The position numbers and the translations under genes were made by a program. A stretch of 64,000 bases of DNA from Pseudomonas sp. 10S4 (lineage in GTDB: Bacteria > Pseudomonadota > Gammaproteobacteria > Pseudomonadales > Pseudomonadaceae), in contig NZ_CP133774.1 in assembly GCF_034344865.1 (NCBI RefSeq), positions 7,206,763 through 7,270,762 of the forward strand, given 5' to 3'. The notes beneath the pieces were generated by a model. The model did no database searches, was not told the DNA's origin, and saw nothing but the letters and a program-made list of their open reading frames with translations. Below are positions 9,498 to 18,256 of the stretch, in pieces; the stretch's first letter is position 1; every line of letters begins with the position of its first letter.

Positions 9498-9679
9498 TTA
9501 TCCAGACGCTCGTCGGTGGTCAGGGTGCGGGCTTCGGTTTCGAGCATCACCGGGATGCCGTCGCGAATCGGGTACGCCAGGCCTGCGCCTTTGCTGATCA
9601 GCTCGGTCTTGTCGGCGCTGAGCTTGAGCGGGCCTTTGCAGACCGGGCAAGCGAGGATATCGAGCAATTTGGTGTCCAT
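9494..9679 (-). CDS. Trm112/YcaR-family small protein
   Basis: 61 residues. CPVCKG at the N terminus and the C-terminal [12 protein letters not shown] are the hallmarks of the Trm112/UPF0434 family, often found between lpxK and kdsB. Eukaryotic Trm112 activates methyltransferases; the bacterial role is not settled. Start at ATG 9679 because AGGGAA lies just upstream; an ATG six bases earlier would leave no room for the Shine-Dalgarno sequence. Only two Cys are present, so a full zinc site within one chain is unlikely. Confidence 0.92.
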   Translation of the reverse strand: MDTKLLDILACPVCKGPLKLSADKTELISKGAGLAYPIRDGIPVMLETEARTLTTDERLDK

Positions 9680-9704
9680 GAGCATTCCCTGGATAAAAAC
9701 GGAT

Positions 9705-10715
9705 TTAAGGCAAAAGACGAGCCGGCAACAGGCGTATCAGCTGCGTATCGAACCAAGCCACGAAGGCCGGCGACGGCACAGCATCAACCGCCAGGTACCA
9801 CCAATCGGCGGCGGCAAAGGCACGGCACTTCACCGCATCCTTTTCAGTCATCACCAACGGCAATGACGGTGTGAAATTCAAGGCCTGCACGCTGTATTCG
9901 GCGTGGTCGGCAAATGCGTGGGGTACTGGCTGCCAGTGTAGCGTTTCGAGGGTTTTGAAGAAACGCTGCGGATTGCCGATCCCGGCGACCGCGTGCAGGG
10001 TCTGGCCTGCCGGGAAATGGTCGAATGGTCGACGTTCGCCCGTTTTCAGATTGATCAGCGCAGTGGGTTGCAGTTGAAAGGCAAAACCGTCGTCGCGATC
10101 ATTGGCGGCGCCGTTGTAGAGCACGGCGTCGACGCTTTGCAGACGCTCGATCGGTTCGCGCAATGGCCCGGCGGGCAGGCAACGTTTATTGCCCAGGCCA
10201 CGGACGGCATCGATCAGCACCAGTTCCAGATCCCGGGCCAATCGATAATGCTGCATGCCGTCGTCGGACAGGATCAGGTCCAGCGGTTCATTGGCCAACA
10301 AGGCTTTGACGGCGCTGCTGCGGTCCGGGTCGATCATCACCGGCACGCCGGTGCGCTGGACGATCAACAGCGGCTCGTCGCCCGCGATGTCGGCGCTTTG
10401 ATCGGCCTCGACCCTCCACGGCAATTGCGGCGGCTTGGCGCCGTAGCCACGGCTGACCACGCCAACCCGCAATCCGCTTCTCTGACAATGCTCGATCATC
10501 CACAGAATCATCGGCGTCTTGCCGGTGCCTCCGACGGTGATATTACCGACGACAATCAGCGGCACCGGAGGTTGATAAATTTCGCCCTCACCCGCCAGAA
10601 AACGTTCGCGCTTGGCGTTAACCACCCGCCGATACAGCCATTCCAGTGGCTGCAACAACTTCAGGGCCGGATGACCTTGGTACCACGCGGCGAGCAAACG
10701 ATCAGACATGGCCAT
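9705..10715 (-). CDS. lpxK: Tetraacyldisaccharide 4'-kinase
   Basis: 336 residues. LpxK phosphorylates the lipid A disaccharide at the 4' position, at the inner face of the inner membrane. The Walker A motif is [13 protein letters not shown] (around residue 56), followed by SRGYG and the family motif DDGMQHYRL. The start overlaps the exbD stop (TGATG), a classical coupling arrangement; a second ATG lies two codons later. Confidence 0.96.
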   Translation of the reverse strand: MAMSDRLLAAWYQGHPALKLLQPLEWLYRRVVNAKRERFLAGEGEIYQPPVPLIVVGNITVGGTGKTPMILWMIEHCQRSGLRVGVVSRGYGAKPPQLPWRVEADQSADIAGDEPLLIVQRTGVPVMIDPDRSSAVKALLANEPLDLILSDDGMQHYRLARDLELVLIDAVRGLGNKRCLPAGPLREPIERLQSVDAVLYNGAANDRDDGFAFQLQPTALINLKTGERRPFDHFPAGQTLHAVAGIGNPQRFFKTLETLHWQPVPHAFADHAEYSVQALNFTPSLPLVMTEKDAVKCRAFAAADWWYLAVDAVPSPAFVAWFDTQLIRLLPARLLP

Positions 10716-11143
10716 CAGTGCGCCGGCGCTGCCTCTACGGTGGTCATGCGCAGATGGCTGAAACCGAGCTTGCCGGCGGCGTCCATGGCGGTGATGACAG
10801 ACTGATGTTGAGTCTTGCCATCGGCGCTGATGGACAGCGGCATGTTGGTGTCGCCGTTTGATTCTTTCTGCATTGCGTCCATCAGGCTGGCCAGGTCGTT
10901 CTTGGGCAACAACTGGTTGTTCACCGAGAACACGCCTTCGGCACTGATGGCGATGTCCAGCTGCTTGAGCTGCTGGTCTTCGGCCGGCGAGCCGCTGACG
11001 GCTTCCGGCAATTCGACGCGCAACTGGGTTTCACGGGTAAAGGTGGTGGTCACAACGAAAAACAGCAGCAGGACAAATACCACGTCGATCAGCGACACGA
11101 GATTGATGTCCACATTCTCCCGTTGCTTGCGGCGGAATTTCAC
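10715..11143 (-). CDS. exbD: ExbD/TolR-family biopolymer transport protein
   Basis: 142 residues: a short basic cytoplasmic N terminus, one transmembrane helix (about 15-37) preceded by [17 protein letters not shown], whose Asp is the conserved protonatable residue, then a periplasmic domain. With the ExbB-like protein encoded just upstream it forms a proton-motive-force-driven motor that energises an outer-membrane process. No tonB or tolA is adjacent; because it lies with lpxK and comEC the actual client is uncertain. Overlaps exbB by four bases. Confidence 0.92.
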   Translation of the reverse strand: MKFRRKQRENVDINLVSLIDVVFVLLLFFVVTTTFTRETQLRVELPEAVSGSPAEDQQLKQLDIAISAEGVFSVNNQLLPKNDLASLMDAMQKESNGDTNMPLSISADGKTQHQSVITAMDAAGKLGFSHLRMTTVEAAPAH

Positions 11144-11775
11144 GCTTTGCCCTCAGCCAGATCCACGTCACGGTCGCCCTGCACCACTTCGACCAGCTTG
11201 ATGGCTTCCTGCTCCATCCCCACCACCAGCTCATCGATGCGCCGTTGCAGGAACCGGTGGAAGAATACCGACGGGATACCGACGATCAGGCCCGAAGCCG
11301 TGGTGATCAAGGCTTTGGAAATACCGCCGGCCAGCACCGCGGCGTTGGTGGTCATGCCCGTGCCCATGAACGAACTGAAGATATCGATCATGCCCAGCAC
11401 CGTCCCCAGCAACCCGAGCAACGGGGCCATGGCGGCGATGGTGCCCAGGGCGTTGATGTAACGCTCCAGTTCGTGGATGACCCGGGCGGCGGCCTCCTCA
11501 ATGCACTCTTTCATGATCTCGCGACCATGCCTGGAGTTGGCCAGGCCCGCGGCCAGGATCTCGCCCAGCGGCGAGTTGGCGCGCAGTTCCTTGAGTTTCT
11601 CTTTATTGAGTTGCTTGTCTTTGATCCAGACCCAGACCTGCCCGAGCAAATGCTCCGGGGTCACACGGCTGGCACGCAGGGTCCACAGACGTTCGGCAAC
11701 GATCGCCATGGCCGCGATGGAACTCAGAATGATCGGCAGCATCATCCAGCCGCCGGATTTGACCAATTCCCACAC
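11140..11775 (-). CDS. exbB: ExbB/TolQ-family proton channel
   Basis: About 211 residues with three hydrophobic segments and the MotA/TolQ/ExbB domain in the C-terminal half (LGTIAAMAPLLGLLGTVLGM and a third helix in the GISKALITTASGLIVGIPS region). GTG at 11775 is chosen as start because GAGGGG lies about eight bases upstream and the protein then begins WELVKSGGWMMLP, as in related proteins; the frame is open 32 codons further but without membrane character. Partner of the overlapping exbD gene. Confidence 0.92.
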   Translation of the reverse strand: MWELVKSGGWMMLPIILSSIAAMAIVAERLWTLRASRVTPEHLLGQVWVWIKDKQLNKEKLKELRANSPLGEILAAGLANSRHGREIMKECIEEAAARVIHELERYINALGTIAAMAPLLGLLGTVLGMIDIFSSFMGTGMTTNAAVLAGGISKALITTASGLIVGIPSVFFHRFLQRRIDELVVGMEQEAIKLVEVVQGDRDVDLAEGKA

Positions 11776-11873
11776 AGTGACAGTCCCCTCGAAAAAGTGC
11801 GCCACTCTAACATAGGGGGTCGGCGCACCGAAGACCGTGATGTCGCATCCCGTCCGGCTGTAATAACTCATGG

Positions 11874-14108
11874 TTATTTGTTCAACCCGGGCGCATCACG
11901 CCAGAAGCGTCGTTGCTGACGCAGGGTCCGGGGTGGCTTGAAGCTGCCCAGTTGCAGACGGACGGCACCATCCTCGGCGCTGTCATAGATGTGCAGACCA
12001 CGCTTGCGATAGCGCGCCATCACCGTGGGATGGGGATGCCCGAAAGAATTGCCGTGGCCGCGGGAGATCAGCACGGCTTTGGGTTGCAGGGTTGTGAGCA
12101 GTGCCATGGATGAAGAACTGCGACTGCCGTGGTGTGGCGATTGCAACCAATCGGTGGGCACCGCCAGTGGACTGTCCAGTAATGCGCGCTCGGCATGGGT
12201 ATCGATGTCGCCGGTCAGCAGCAGTCGCTCGCCGTTGGCTTCGATCTGCAGGACGCAGGATTTCTGATTGCTTTCACTGGCTGATGACCATTGCCAGAGC
12301 CGGAACGTCACGCCATCCCAGGTCCATTGCTCGCCACTTTCGCAGCCTTCAGCTTGCAGCTCGACGGGCAGCGCCAACGGATCGCCACTGAGTACCCGCG
12401 CAACGGGCAGTCCGCTGGCGATTGCTCGCGCACCACCGGCATGGTCGGCGTCAGCATGGCTTAGCAGCATCAGGTCGAGCCCGTTCACCCCCAGTTTGCG
12501 CAATGACGGCAGCACCACTCGCTCACCGAGGTCGAAATCACCGAAACGCGGGCCGGCGTCATACAGCAGTGTGTGATGGCGAGTGCGCACCAAAATCGCC
12601 AAACCCTGGCCAACGTCCAACTGCCAGATATCAGCCAGTCCTTCGGGAACGTCCTCGCGCGGTGAAAAAACCAACAGCAACAACATCGGCCATCCCAGCG
12701 GACGTAAGGGCACGCCTCGCGGCATTAAAAGAAGAAAGGCGCCTAATGCGCCGATGGCCCCGATCCATATCGGCACGGCCACTGGCTCCCACGCCGGTAA
12801 TTGATTCGCCATCAATGCCAGCGCCTTGAACAGCAGGTCGATCAGACCACCAGCCAACCACAGCAACCCTTCTCCCACGTAGGGGACCGGCAGCAACAAG
12901 GTTCCCAGCAAGGCGGGTGGCAATACCACCAGACTGATCCACGGCACCGCCAGCAGATTGACCAGCGGCCCGCTGACACTGATGGGTAATCCCAGCACCA
13001 GCAACAACGGCCCCAGACCAATCGCGATCAGCCACTGGGCGCGGGTCCAGGTTTGCCACCAACGCCATGGGCCGAGACGGCCACCGAAGGTGAAAATCAA
13101 CACTGCCACCGCTGCAAAGGACAACCAGAAACCCGGTTGCAGACTCGCCAGCGGATCGAGCAGCAAAACGCCATTAAGCGCCAGCAACAATGGCCACCAA
13201 GCGCCGAGATGACGAAAGCGCAGCCGCCACAACAGCACCAGACCGATCATCACGCACGCCCGCCGCACCGGCACCTCGAATCCGGCCAGCAGCCCGTAAC
13301 CGAGAGCGGCGGCAAACGCCAGGCCGCAAGCCCACGGCAACCAGGGCCAGCGAGCCGGCCACACGCCATAACGGGCCAGCCCGGCGATCAGCAAATAGAC
13401 CAACCCCGCCAACAAACCGATGTGCTGACCGGAAATCACCAGCAAATGCACGGTGCCGGTGTCCTGCAATACTTGCCAGTCCTCGCGGCTCAACCCGCCA
13501 CCATCCCCCAGCACCAGCGCCGTCAGTGCTCCCGCTCGACCTTGGGCATCGACACTGAGCAAACGCTGGCGGATGCCGTCGCGCCAGGCCCAGCGGGCAG
13601 GCGACAGGCGCTGGCCATCCTTGACCGTGCCAGTGGCGCCGATGCCTTGGGCCAGCAGCCAGGCGTCGTAATCAAAGGCATGGGGATTGAGCAGCCCGGT
13701 TGGACGCTTCAACTTCACCGCCAGACGCCAGCGCTCGCCGCTGTTGACCGGCGGCCCGCCGTACCAGGCCAGGCGCATCAGCGACGGAAGCGTCCCGTGG
13801 CGCGAGCGCGCGTCCGCCAGTTCGAATCGCACCACCGCTTCATTGTTCTGCGGCAACCCCGTGACCCGGCCTTCAACCCAGCGGGTTTCGCCGTCCAGGC
13901 TCGCCCGTAGCCGATCATCCAGCGCCGACTGCGCCTGCCCGCAGGCCCAACTGAAGCCGAAGAGGAAAAACGCCAGCGGATATGTGCGAAACGGCAGCAG
14001 CATCAAACCCGCGACCGGCAACAACAGCCATAACCAGACCGGCGGTAAAACCGGTAAAAAACGCAACGCCAATAACCCAAGGGCCAGCGCCACCATCCCT
14101 GTGCGCAT
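11874..14108 (-). CDS. comEC: ComEC/Rec2-family DNA internalization protein
   Basis: About 744 residues in three parts: an N-terminal domain with soluble OB-like segment, a central polytopic Competence domain (ISGQHIGLLAGLVY and many helices), and a C-terminal metallo-beta-lactamase-like domain with LLSHADADHAGG. ComEC forms the inner-membrane channel that takes up single-stranded DNA in transformable bacteria. ATG 14108 is chosen over 14141 because AAGGACG sits six bases upstream. It ends shortly before the exbB leader. The gene looks intact, although natural transformation is not common in fluorescent pseudomonads. Confidence 0.93.
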   Translation of the reverse strand: MRTGMVALALGLLALRFLPVLPPVWLWLLLPVAGLMLLPFRTYPLAFFLFGFSWACGQAQSALDDRLRASLDGETRWVEGRVTGLPQNNEAVVRFELADARSRHGTLPSLMRLAWYGGPPVNSGERWRLAVKLKRPTGLLNPHAFDYDAWLLAQGIGATGTVKDGQRLSPARWAWRDGIRQRLLSVDAQGRAGALTALVLGDGGGLSREDWQVLQDTGTVHLLVISGQHIGLLAGLVYLLIAGLARYGVWPARWPWLPWACGLAFAAALGYGLLAGFEVPVRRACVMIGLVLLWRLRFRHLGAWWPLLLALNGVLLLDPLASLQPGFWLSFAAVAVLIFTFGGRLGPWRWWQTWTRAQWLIAIGLGPLLLVLGLPISVSGPLVNLLAVPWISLVVLPPALLGTLLLPVPYVGEGLLWLAGGLIDLLFKALALMANQLPAWEPVAVPIWIGAIGALGAFLLLMPRGVPLRPLGWPMLLLLVFSPREDVPEGLADIWQLDVGQGLAILVRTRHHTLLYDAGPRFGDFDLGERVVLPSLRKLGVNGLDLMLLSHADADHAGGARAIASGLPVARVLSGDPLALPVELQAEGCESGEQWTWDGVTFRLWQWSSASESNQKSCVLQIEANGERLLLTGDIDTHAERALLDSPLAVPTDWLQSPHHGSRSSSSMALLTTLQPKAVLISRGHGNSFGHPHPTVMARYRKRGLHIYDSAEDGAVRLQLGSFKPPRTLRQQRRFWRDAPGLNK

Positions 14109-14244
14109 AAGCCCGTCCTTGAGAGTCCCCCTCCTAGGCATAGCCGGCTAGTTGCACGGGCGTCGTTATTAATTGTCACAAAGTCTGAATGGGCGGCTAA
14201 TAGAATCCAGACATACTTGCCGCCTGAACCGACCGAGAAGCCTT

Positions 14245-14760
14245 ATGCCCCGGCGCTTATTCAAACGTTACATGCCAGACCCGACCAGCATCAGGGAACA
14301 CAAATCCTTACGCTTTCTCGGCACGTTGCTGCATGACCCGAACCTTTGGCACCTCAACCGCCATTCGGTGGCCCGGGCGATGGCTGTCGGTCTGTTCGCC
14401 GCATTCCTGCCGATTCCGCTGCAAATGCTCCTCGCCGCCTTCCTTGCGATCATGGTGCGCGGCAACATGCCGATTGCGGTGAGCCTGGTCTGGCTGACCA
14501 ACCCGATCACCATGCCGGCGGTGTTCTTCTGCACGTACCAGACCGGCGCCTGGCTGATGGACGTGCCGGCCCGTTCACTCCCGGACGAGCTGACCTGGGA
14601 GTGGATCAGCGGCGAACTCTCGACGTTGTGGCAACCGTCTCTGCTTGGCTCAGTGGTGACCGGGCTAGTGCTGGGCGCCCTCGCCTATTGCCTGACGATG
14701 ATGTATTGGCGTTGGTGGGTCGGACGACAATGGAAGCGGCGCAAGCAACGCCGGATGTAA
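14245..14760 (+). CDS. DUF2062 membrane protein
   Basis: 171 residues with two strong hydrophobic regions (about 45-75 and 85-105) and a third near the C terminus, ending in a very basic tail. The stretch HSVARAMAVGLFAAFLPIP followed by WLTNPITM is diagnostic of DUF2062. Function unknown; members sit beside LPS or lipoprotein-sorting genes in Pseudomonas. Start at ATG 14245 with GAGAAG upstream. Divergent from comEC and followed by a clear terminator, so a single-gene transcript. Confidence 0.88.
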   Translation: MPRRLFKRYMPDPTSIREHKSLRFLGTLLHDPNLWHLNRHSVARAMAVGLFAAFLPIPLQMLLAAFLAIMVRGNMPIAVSLVWLTNPITMPAVFFCTYQTGAWLMDVPARSLPDELTWEWISGELSTLWQPSLLGSVVTGLVLGALAYCLTMMYWRWWVGRQWKRRKQRRM

Positions 14761-14766
14761 GAATGC

Positions 14767-14796
14767 AAAACGGCCTCCGCTTGGGAGGCCGTTTTT
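14767..14796 (+). terminator. Terminator after DUF2062 gene
   Basis: AAAACGGCCTCC pairs with GGAGGCCGTTTTT around a five-base loop. It is symmetrical enough to serve the convergent ABC transporter operon too. Confidence 0.9.
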
Positions 14797-14841
14797 ATGC
14801 GGTGTCTGAGCTGGCGCCTTCGCGGGCAACTCGGTCCCGAA

Positions 14842-15621
14842 TCAGGTACGCATCCCACGCCCACTCACCAGCAACCGCGCACAACCGACGTACAACACCA
14901 CGGTCGCGACCAGCATGAAGGTGATCGCCACGCTGATCTTGATGTCCGAAACGCCGAGGATGCCGTAACGGAACGCGTTGACCATGTGCAGCACCGGGTT
15001 GGCCAGGGACACGGTCTGCCAGAACGGCGGCAGCAAAGTGATCGAATAGAACACGCCGCCCAGGTACGTCAGCGGTGTCAGCACGAAGGTCGGGATGATC
15101 GAGATGTCATCGAAGTTGCGTGCAAACACCGCGTTGATGAAGCCCAGCAGCGAGAAGATCGTTGCCGTCAGCACCACCACCAGAATGGTCACGCCCAGGT
15201 GATGAACCTGCAAATCGGTGAAGAACAGCGACAGCAGGGTCACGATGACCCCGACCATCAACCCGCGCAGCACGCCGCCCAGGGTGTAGCCGATCAAAAT
15301 CGTATGCGGTGATACCGGCGAGACCATCAATTCTTCGATGGAGCGCTGGAACTTGCTGCCGAAGAAGCTCGACACCACGTTGCCGTAGGAGTTAGTGATC
15401 ACCGACATCATGATCAGCCCCGGCACGATGTACTCCATGTAGGTGAAACCACCCATGCCACCAATCTGCTTGCCGATCAGGTTGCCGAAGATCACGAAGT
15501 ACAAAACCATGGTGATGGCCGGCGGCAGCAAGGTCTGCGGCCAGATCCGGGTAAAGCGCCGGACCTCACGGTAAACGATGGTATTGAGGGCAACGAGGTT
15601 GGGTTGCAGCTCGGAACTCAT
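14842..15621 (-). CDS. ABC-2 type transporter permease (YadH-like)
   Basis: 259 residues with six predicted helices and the ABC-2 membrane signature; length and motifs (YMEYIVPGLIMMSVITNSYG, SIEELMVSPVSPHTILIGY) resemble E. coli YadH. It would pair with the ATPase encoded upstream (overlap of four bases, ATGA) to form an exporter of unknown substrate. Gene order ABC-2 permease, ATPase, GST, transglutaminase-like, fadE matches a conserved Pseudomonas block. Confidence 0.9.
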   Translation of the reverse strand: MSSELQPNLVALNTIVYREVRRFTRIWPQTLLPPAITMVLYFVIFGNLIGKQIGGMGGFTYMEYIVPGLIMMSVITNSYGNVVSSFFGSKFQRSIEELMVSPVSPHTILIGYTLGGVLRGLMVGVIVTLLSLFFTDLQVHHLGVTILVVVLTATIFSLLGFINAVFARNFDDISIIPTFVLTPLTYLGGVFYSITLLPPFWQTVSLANPVLHMVNAFRYGILGVSDIKISVAITFMLVATVVLYVGCARLLVSGRGMRT

Positions 15622-16549
15622 ACCGCCACCTTCGACAGATTTTTCTCCACCAGGGACACGAACAACTCCTCGAGGCGATTGGTTTTGTTACGCAGGCTCA
15701 GCACTTCGATGTTCTGCTGCGCCAATTGAGTGAACAACGCGGTGATGCCCATGGCCTTGTCCACCTGGACTTCCAGGGTGTGAGCATCGAGCAGTTTGGT
15801 CGGGTAACCGAGCAACTGTGGGACCACGGCCAGTGTGTTCTTGGTGTCGAGCAGGAAGGTTTCCACATGCAGTTGGCTGAGCAACTGCTTCATGCTGGTG
15901 TTTTCGACAATGGTGCCGTGGTCGATGATGCCGATGTTGCGGCACAACTGCTCAGCCTCTTCCAGATAGTGCGTGGTGAGGATGATGGTGATGCCTTTCT
16001 GGTTCAGCTCGGTGAGGAAGGCCCACATCGAACGACGCAGTTCAATGTCCACCCCCGCCGTCGGTTCGTCGAGGATCAGCAGGCGCGGTTCGTGAACCAA
16101 GGCGCGGGCGATCATCAGTCGACGCTTCATGCCGCCGGACAGCGAACGCGACGGCACATCGCGTTTGTCCCACAGGCCCAGTTGCGTCAGGTATTGCTCG
16201 GCGCGTTCCTTGGCGATTTTCGGCGGGATGCCGTAGTAACCGGCCTGGGTCACGACGATGTCGAAGGTCTTTTCGAACTGGTTGAAGTTGAATTCCTGAG
16301 GCACCACGCCGATGGAGCGCTTGAGCTGCGCAGGATTCTTGTCCAGGTCGTGACCGAAGATATTCACCGTGCCGCTGGTCTTGTTCACCAGGGTCGAAAG
16401 GATGCCGATGGTCGTGGATTTGCCGGCGCCGTTAGGGCCGAGCAAGGCAAAAAGTCACCTTCGGCGACATCCAGATCGATACCACTCAAGGCCTGGAAAC
16501 CGTTGCCGTAGGTTTTGGTTAGCTGCCGGATGGACAGAGCGGAACTCAT
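15618..16549 (-). CDS. ABC transporter ATPase (YadG-like, frameshifted)
   Basis: One 310-residue ATPase, the size of E. coli YadG, is split by a one-base loss. ATG 16549 opens with SSALSIRQLTKTYGNGFQAL in one frame. The frame then shifts inside a T-run (A-run 16449-16453 on the plus strand, five bases where six would give DFFALLGPNG). The rest reads GPNGAGKSTT (Walker A), LSGGMKRRLM (signature) and LLILDEPTAGVD (Walker B), with a C-terminal extension of about 80 residues. A homopolymer sequencing error is the likeliest cause. Partner of the overlapping permease gene. Confidence 0.88.
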
Positions 16550-16681
16550 ATCGGGATACGCACCAAGAAGGGAAGAAAGGAATAAATAAGGGCGGGCGGC
16601 GACTTATACAACCACGGCGCACGAACGCAATGGTGCTTGTCGCCGCCACACAAGTACAGTCAAGTGTGTCGATAGTGAGTA

Positions 16682-17305
16682 TTAAGTCAACGCGGTCATG
16701 ACGGCTTTCTGATACGCCGGGCGCTGTTTCAGTCGCGCATACCAGGCCTCTAGATGGGGCTGCGGCGCGCGCTCGATCGGCATCTCGAACCAGGCATAAA
16801 TGAAACTGCCCAAGGGAATGTCGCCCATACCGACCTCATCGCCGGACAGGTACGGTTTGTCTGACAACGCCTGATCGGCCATCGACAGCAAGCCTTCGCA
16901 TTCCTTGATCGCCGCGTTGATGGCCGACCAGTCCTGCTGATCTTTCGGGGTGCGCAACACGCCCCAGAACACAGTACGGAACGGGCCGGCAAAGCTTGAA
17001 GTGGTCCAGTCCATCCATTTGTCGGCGGTGGCGCGGGCCTGCAGATTTTCCGGATACCAAGCGGTGTTACCAGCATGACGAGCCAGCAGATAACGCACGA
17101 TGGCGTTGGATTCCCACAGTACGAAACCGTCGTCCTGGATCACCGGCACGCGGCCATTGGGATTCATCGCGCGGTACTCAGGCGTATCCACCACACCGAA
17201 AGCGCCGCCGGCATCGATGGCTTCATAAGCCAGGCCCAGTTCCTCGGCGGCCCATAGCGGCTTTCTGACATTCGACGAATTTTTCCGACCCCAGATCTTC
17301 AGCAT
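16682..17305 (-). CDS. Glutathione S-transferase family protein
   Basis: 207 residues with the N-terminal thioredoxin-like GST fold: KIWGRKNSSNVRK at the glutathione-contact region (Ser rather than Tyr or Cys as the likely catalytic residue), the cis-Pro loop NPNGRVPVIQDDG and WESNAIVRYL, then an all-helical C-terminal half. Cytoplasmic; substrate unknown. It is downstream of the ABC transporter's start and separately transcribed on the same strand. No motif allows assignment to a named class with confidence. Confidence 0.88.
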   Translation of the reverse strand: MLKIWGRKNSSNVRKPLWAAEELGLAYEAIDAGGAFGVVDTPEYRAMNPNGRVPVIQDDGFVLWESNAIVRYLLARHAGNTAWYPENLQARATADKWMDWTTSSFAGPFRTVFWGVLRTPKDQQDWSAINAAIKECEGLLSMADQALSDKPYLSGDEVGMGDIPLGSFIYAWFEMPIERAPQPHLEAWYARLKQRPAYQKAVMTALT

Positions 17306-17348
17306 GACCGCCTCTTTATGGATGAATGCGCAGGCAGCATACGCCGGA

Positions 17349-18008
17349 TCAGGCGCGACTCAAATCGCTCTGCATATCGCCCAACAGCGATGGCAGTTGC
17401 TCGCCGAACAGGTGCGGATAGCTCTTTTGCAAATGCTCGAAAAAGAACGCTTCGGGCACGTCGGAGAACTGGCCATGGTCCACCACGTACTCCATCAGCT
17501 TCGCGCCATCGCGGTTGAACGGATGGAAAACGCTGTCGTTGATCCCGTCAAATTCCAGCGGCGCGACATTGAACACTTCGCACAAGCCTTGATTGAACGC
17601 GGGCGTGGCTTTGACCCAGCGCTCGTTCAAGTACAGCTCGGTGTAGCCGTGCATGGCGAACACATCGCTCTCGAGCAGTTCGAGCAGGCGCGGGGTCGAC
17701 AGGTGATTACGCACGTCCGCCAGACCGATCCTTGCCGGGATGCCGCAATGCCGGGCGCACCCGGCCAGCAGCGTAGCCTTGGGCACGCAATAACTTTCGC
17801 CCGTCGCCAACGCATAACTGCCGCGCAAGGTGTCTGGGTCGCGGCTGAAGGTGTAGGGGTTGTAGCGCACCGCCTCGCGCACGACGTAATACAGATTGAT
17901 CGCTTGCTCGCGAGGATCACGACTGACGCCGCGATGTTTTTCCGCGAACTCCACCACCGAAGGATGGTCACTATCGATGAAGCGGCCGGGACTCAGGTAC
18001 TCGTGCAT
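17349..18008 (-). CDS. Transglutaminase-like domain protein
   Basis: 219 residues. A papain-like transglutaminase core is visible: GESYCVPKATLLAGCARHCGIPAR carries the Cys, HGYTELYLNERWVKATP the His, and the Asp/Asn is likely in the LEFDG region. Such bacterial proteins may be cysteine proteases or amidases rather than cross-linkers. ATG 18008 is preceded by AGGAGAT eight bases upstream; the frame is open 55 codons further without a ribosome binding site. No signal peptide, so probably cytoplasmic. Divergent from fadE. Confidence 0.85.
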   Translation of the reverse strand: MHEYLSPGRFIDSDHPSVVEFAEKHRGVSRDPREQAINLYYVVREAVRYNPYTFSRDPDTLRGSYALATGESYCVPKATLLAGCARHCGIPARIGLADVRNHLSTPRLLELLESDVFAMHGYTELYLNERWVKATPAFNQGLCEVFNVAPLEFDGINDSVFHPFNRDGAKLMEYVVDHGQFSDVPEAFFFEHLQKSYPHLFGEQLPSLLGDMQSDLSRA

Positions 18009-18256
18009 GAGGATGATCTCCTGGGGGAATCTCGAGTCTATCGACACCTTCAGCACAGAGATAACGACGATTCGGCCAAACATGGGCGCTTTGCCGCTTG
18101 CTCCACGAACGATTTCCCACGCCTGTTGCCCACAGGTCTTACAAAACCCATCTAAGGTTTCCCACGATTTCAATCACCTTGCTCTGACCACCTGTTTTGC
18201 GGATGCCGTCTAAGCTCTGAAGGTTGGTTTTGCCTTGGCTTCACGGAGGATTAAAT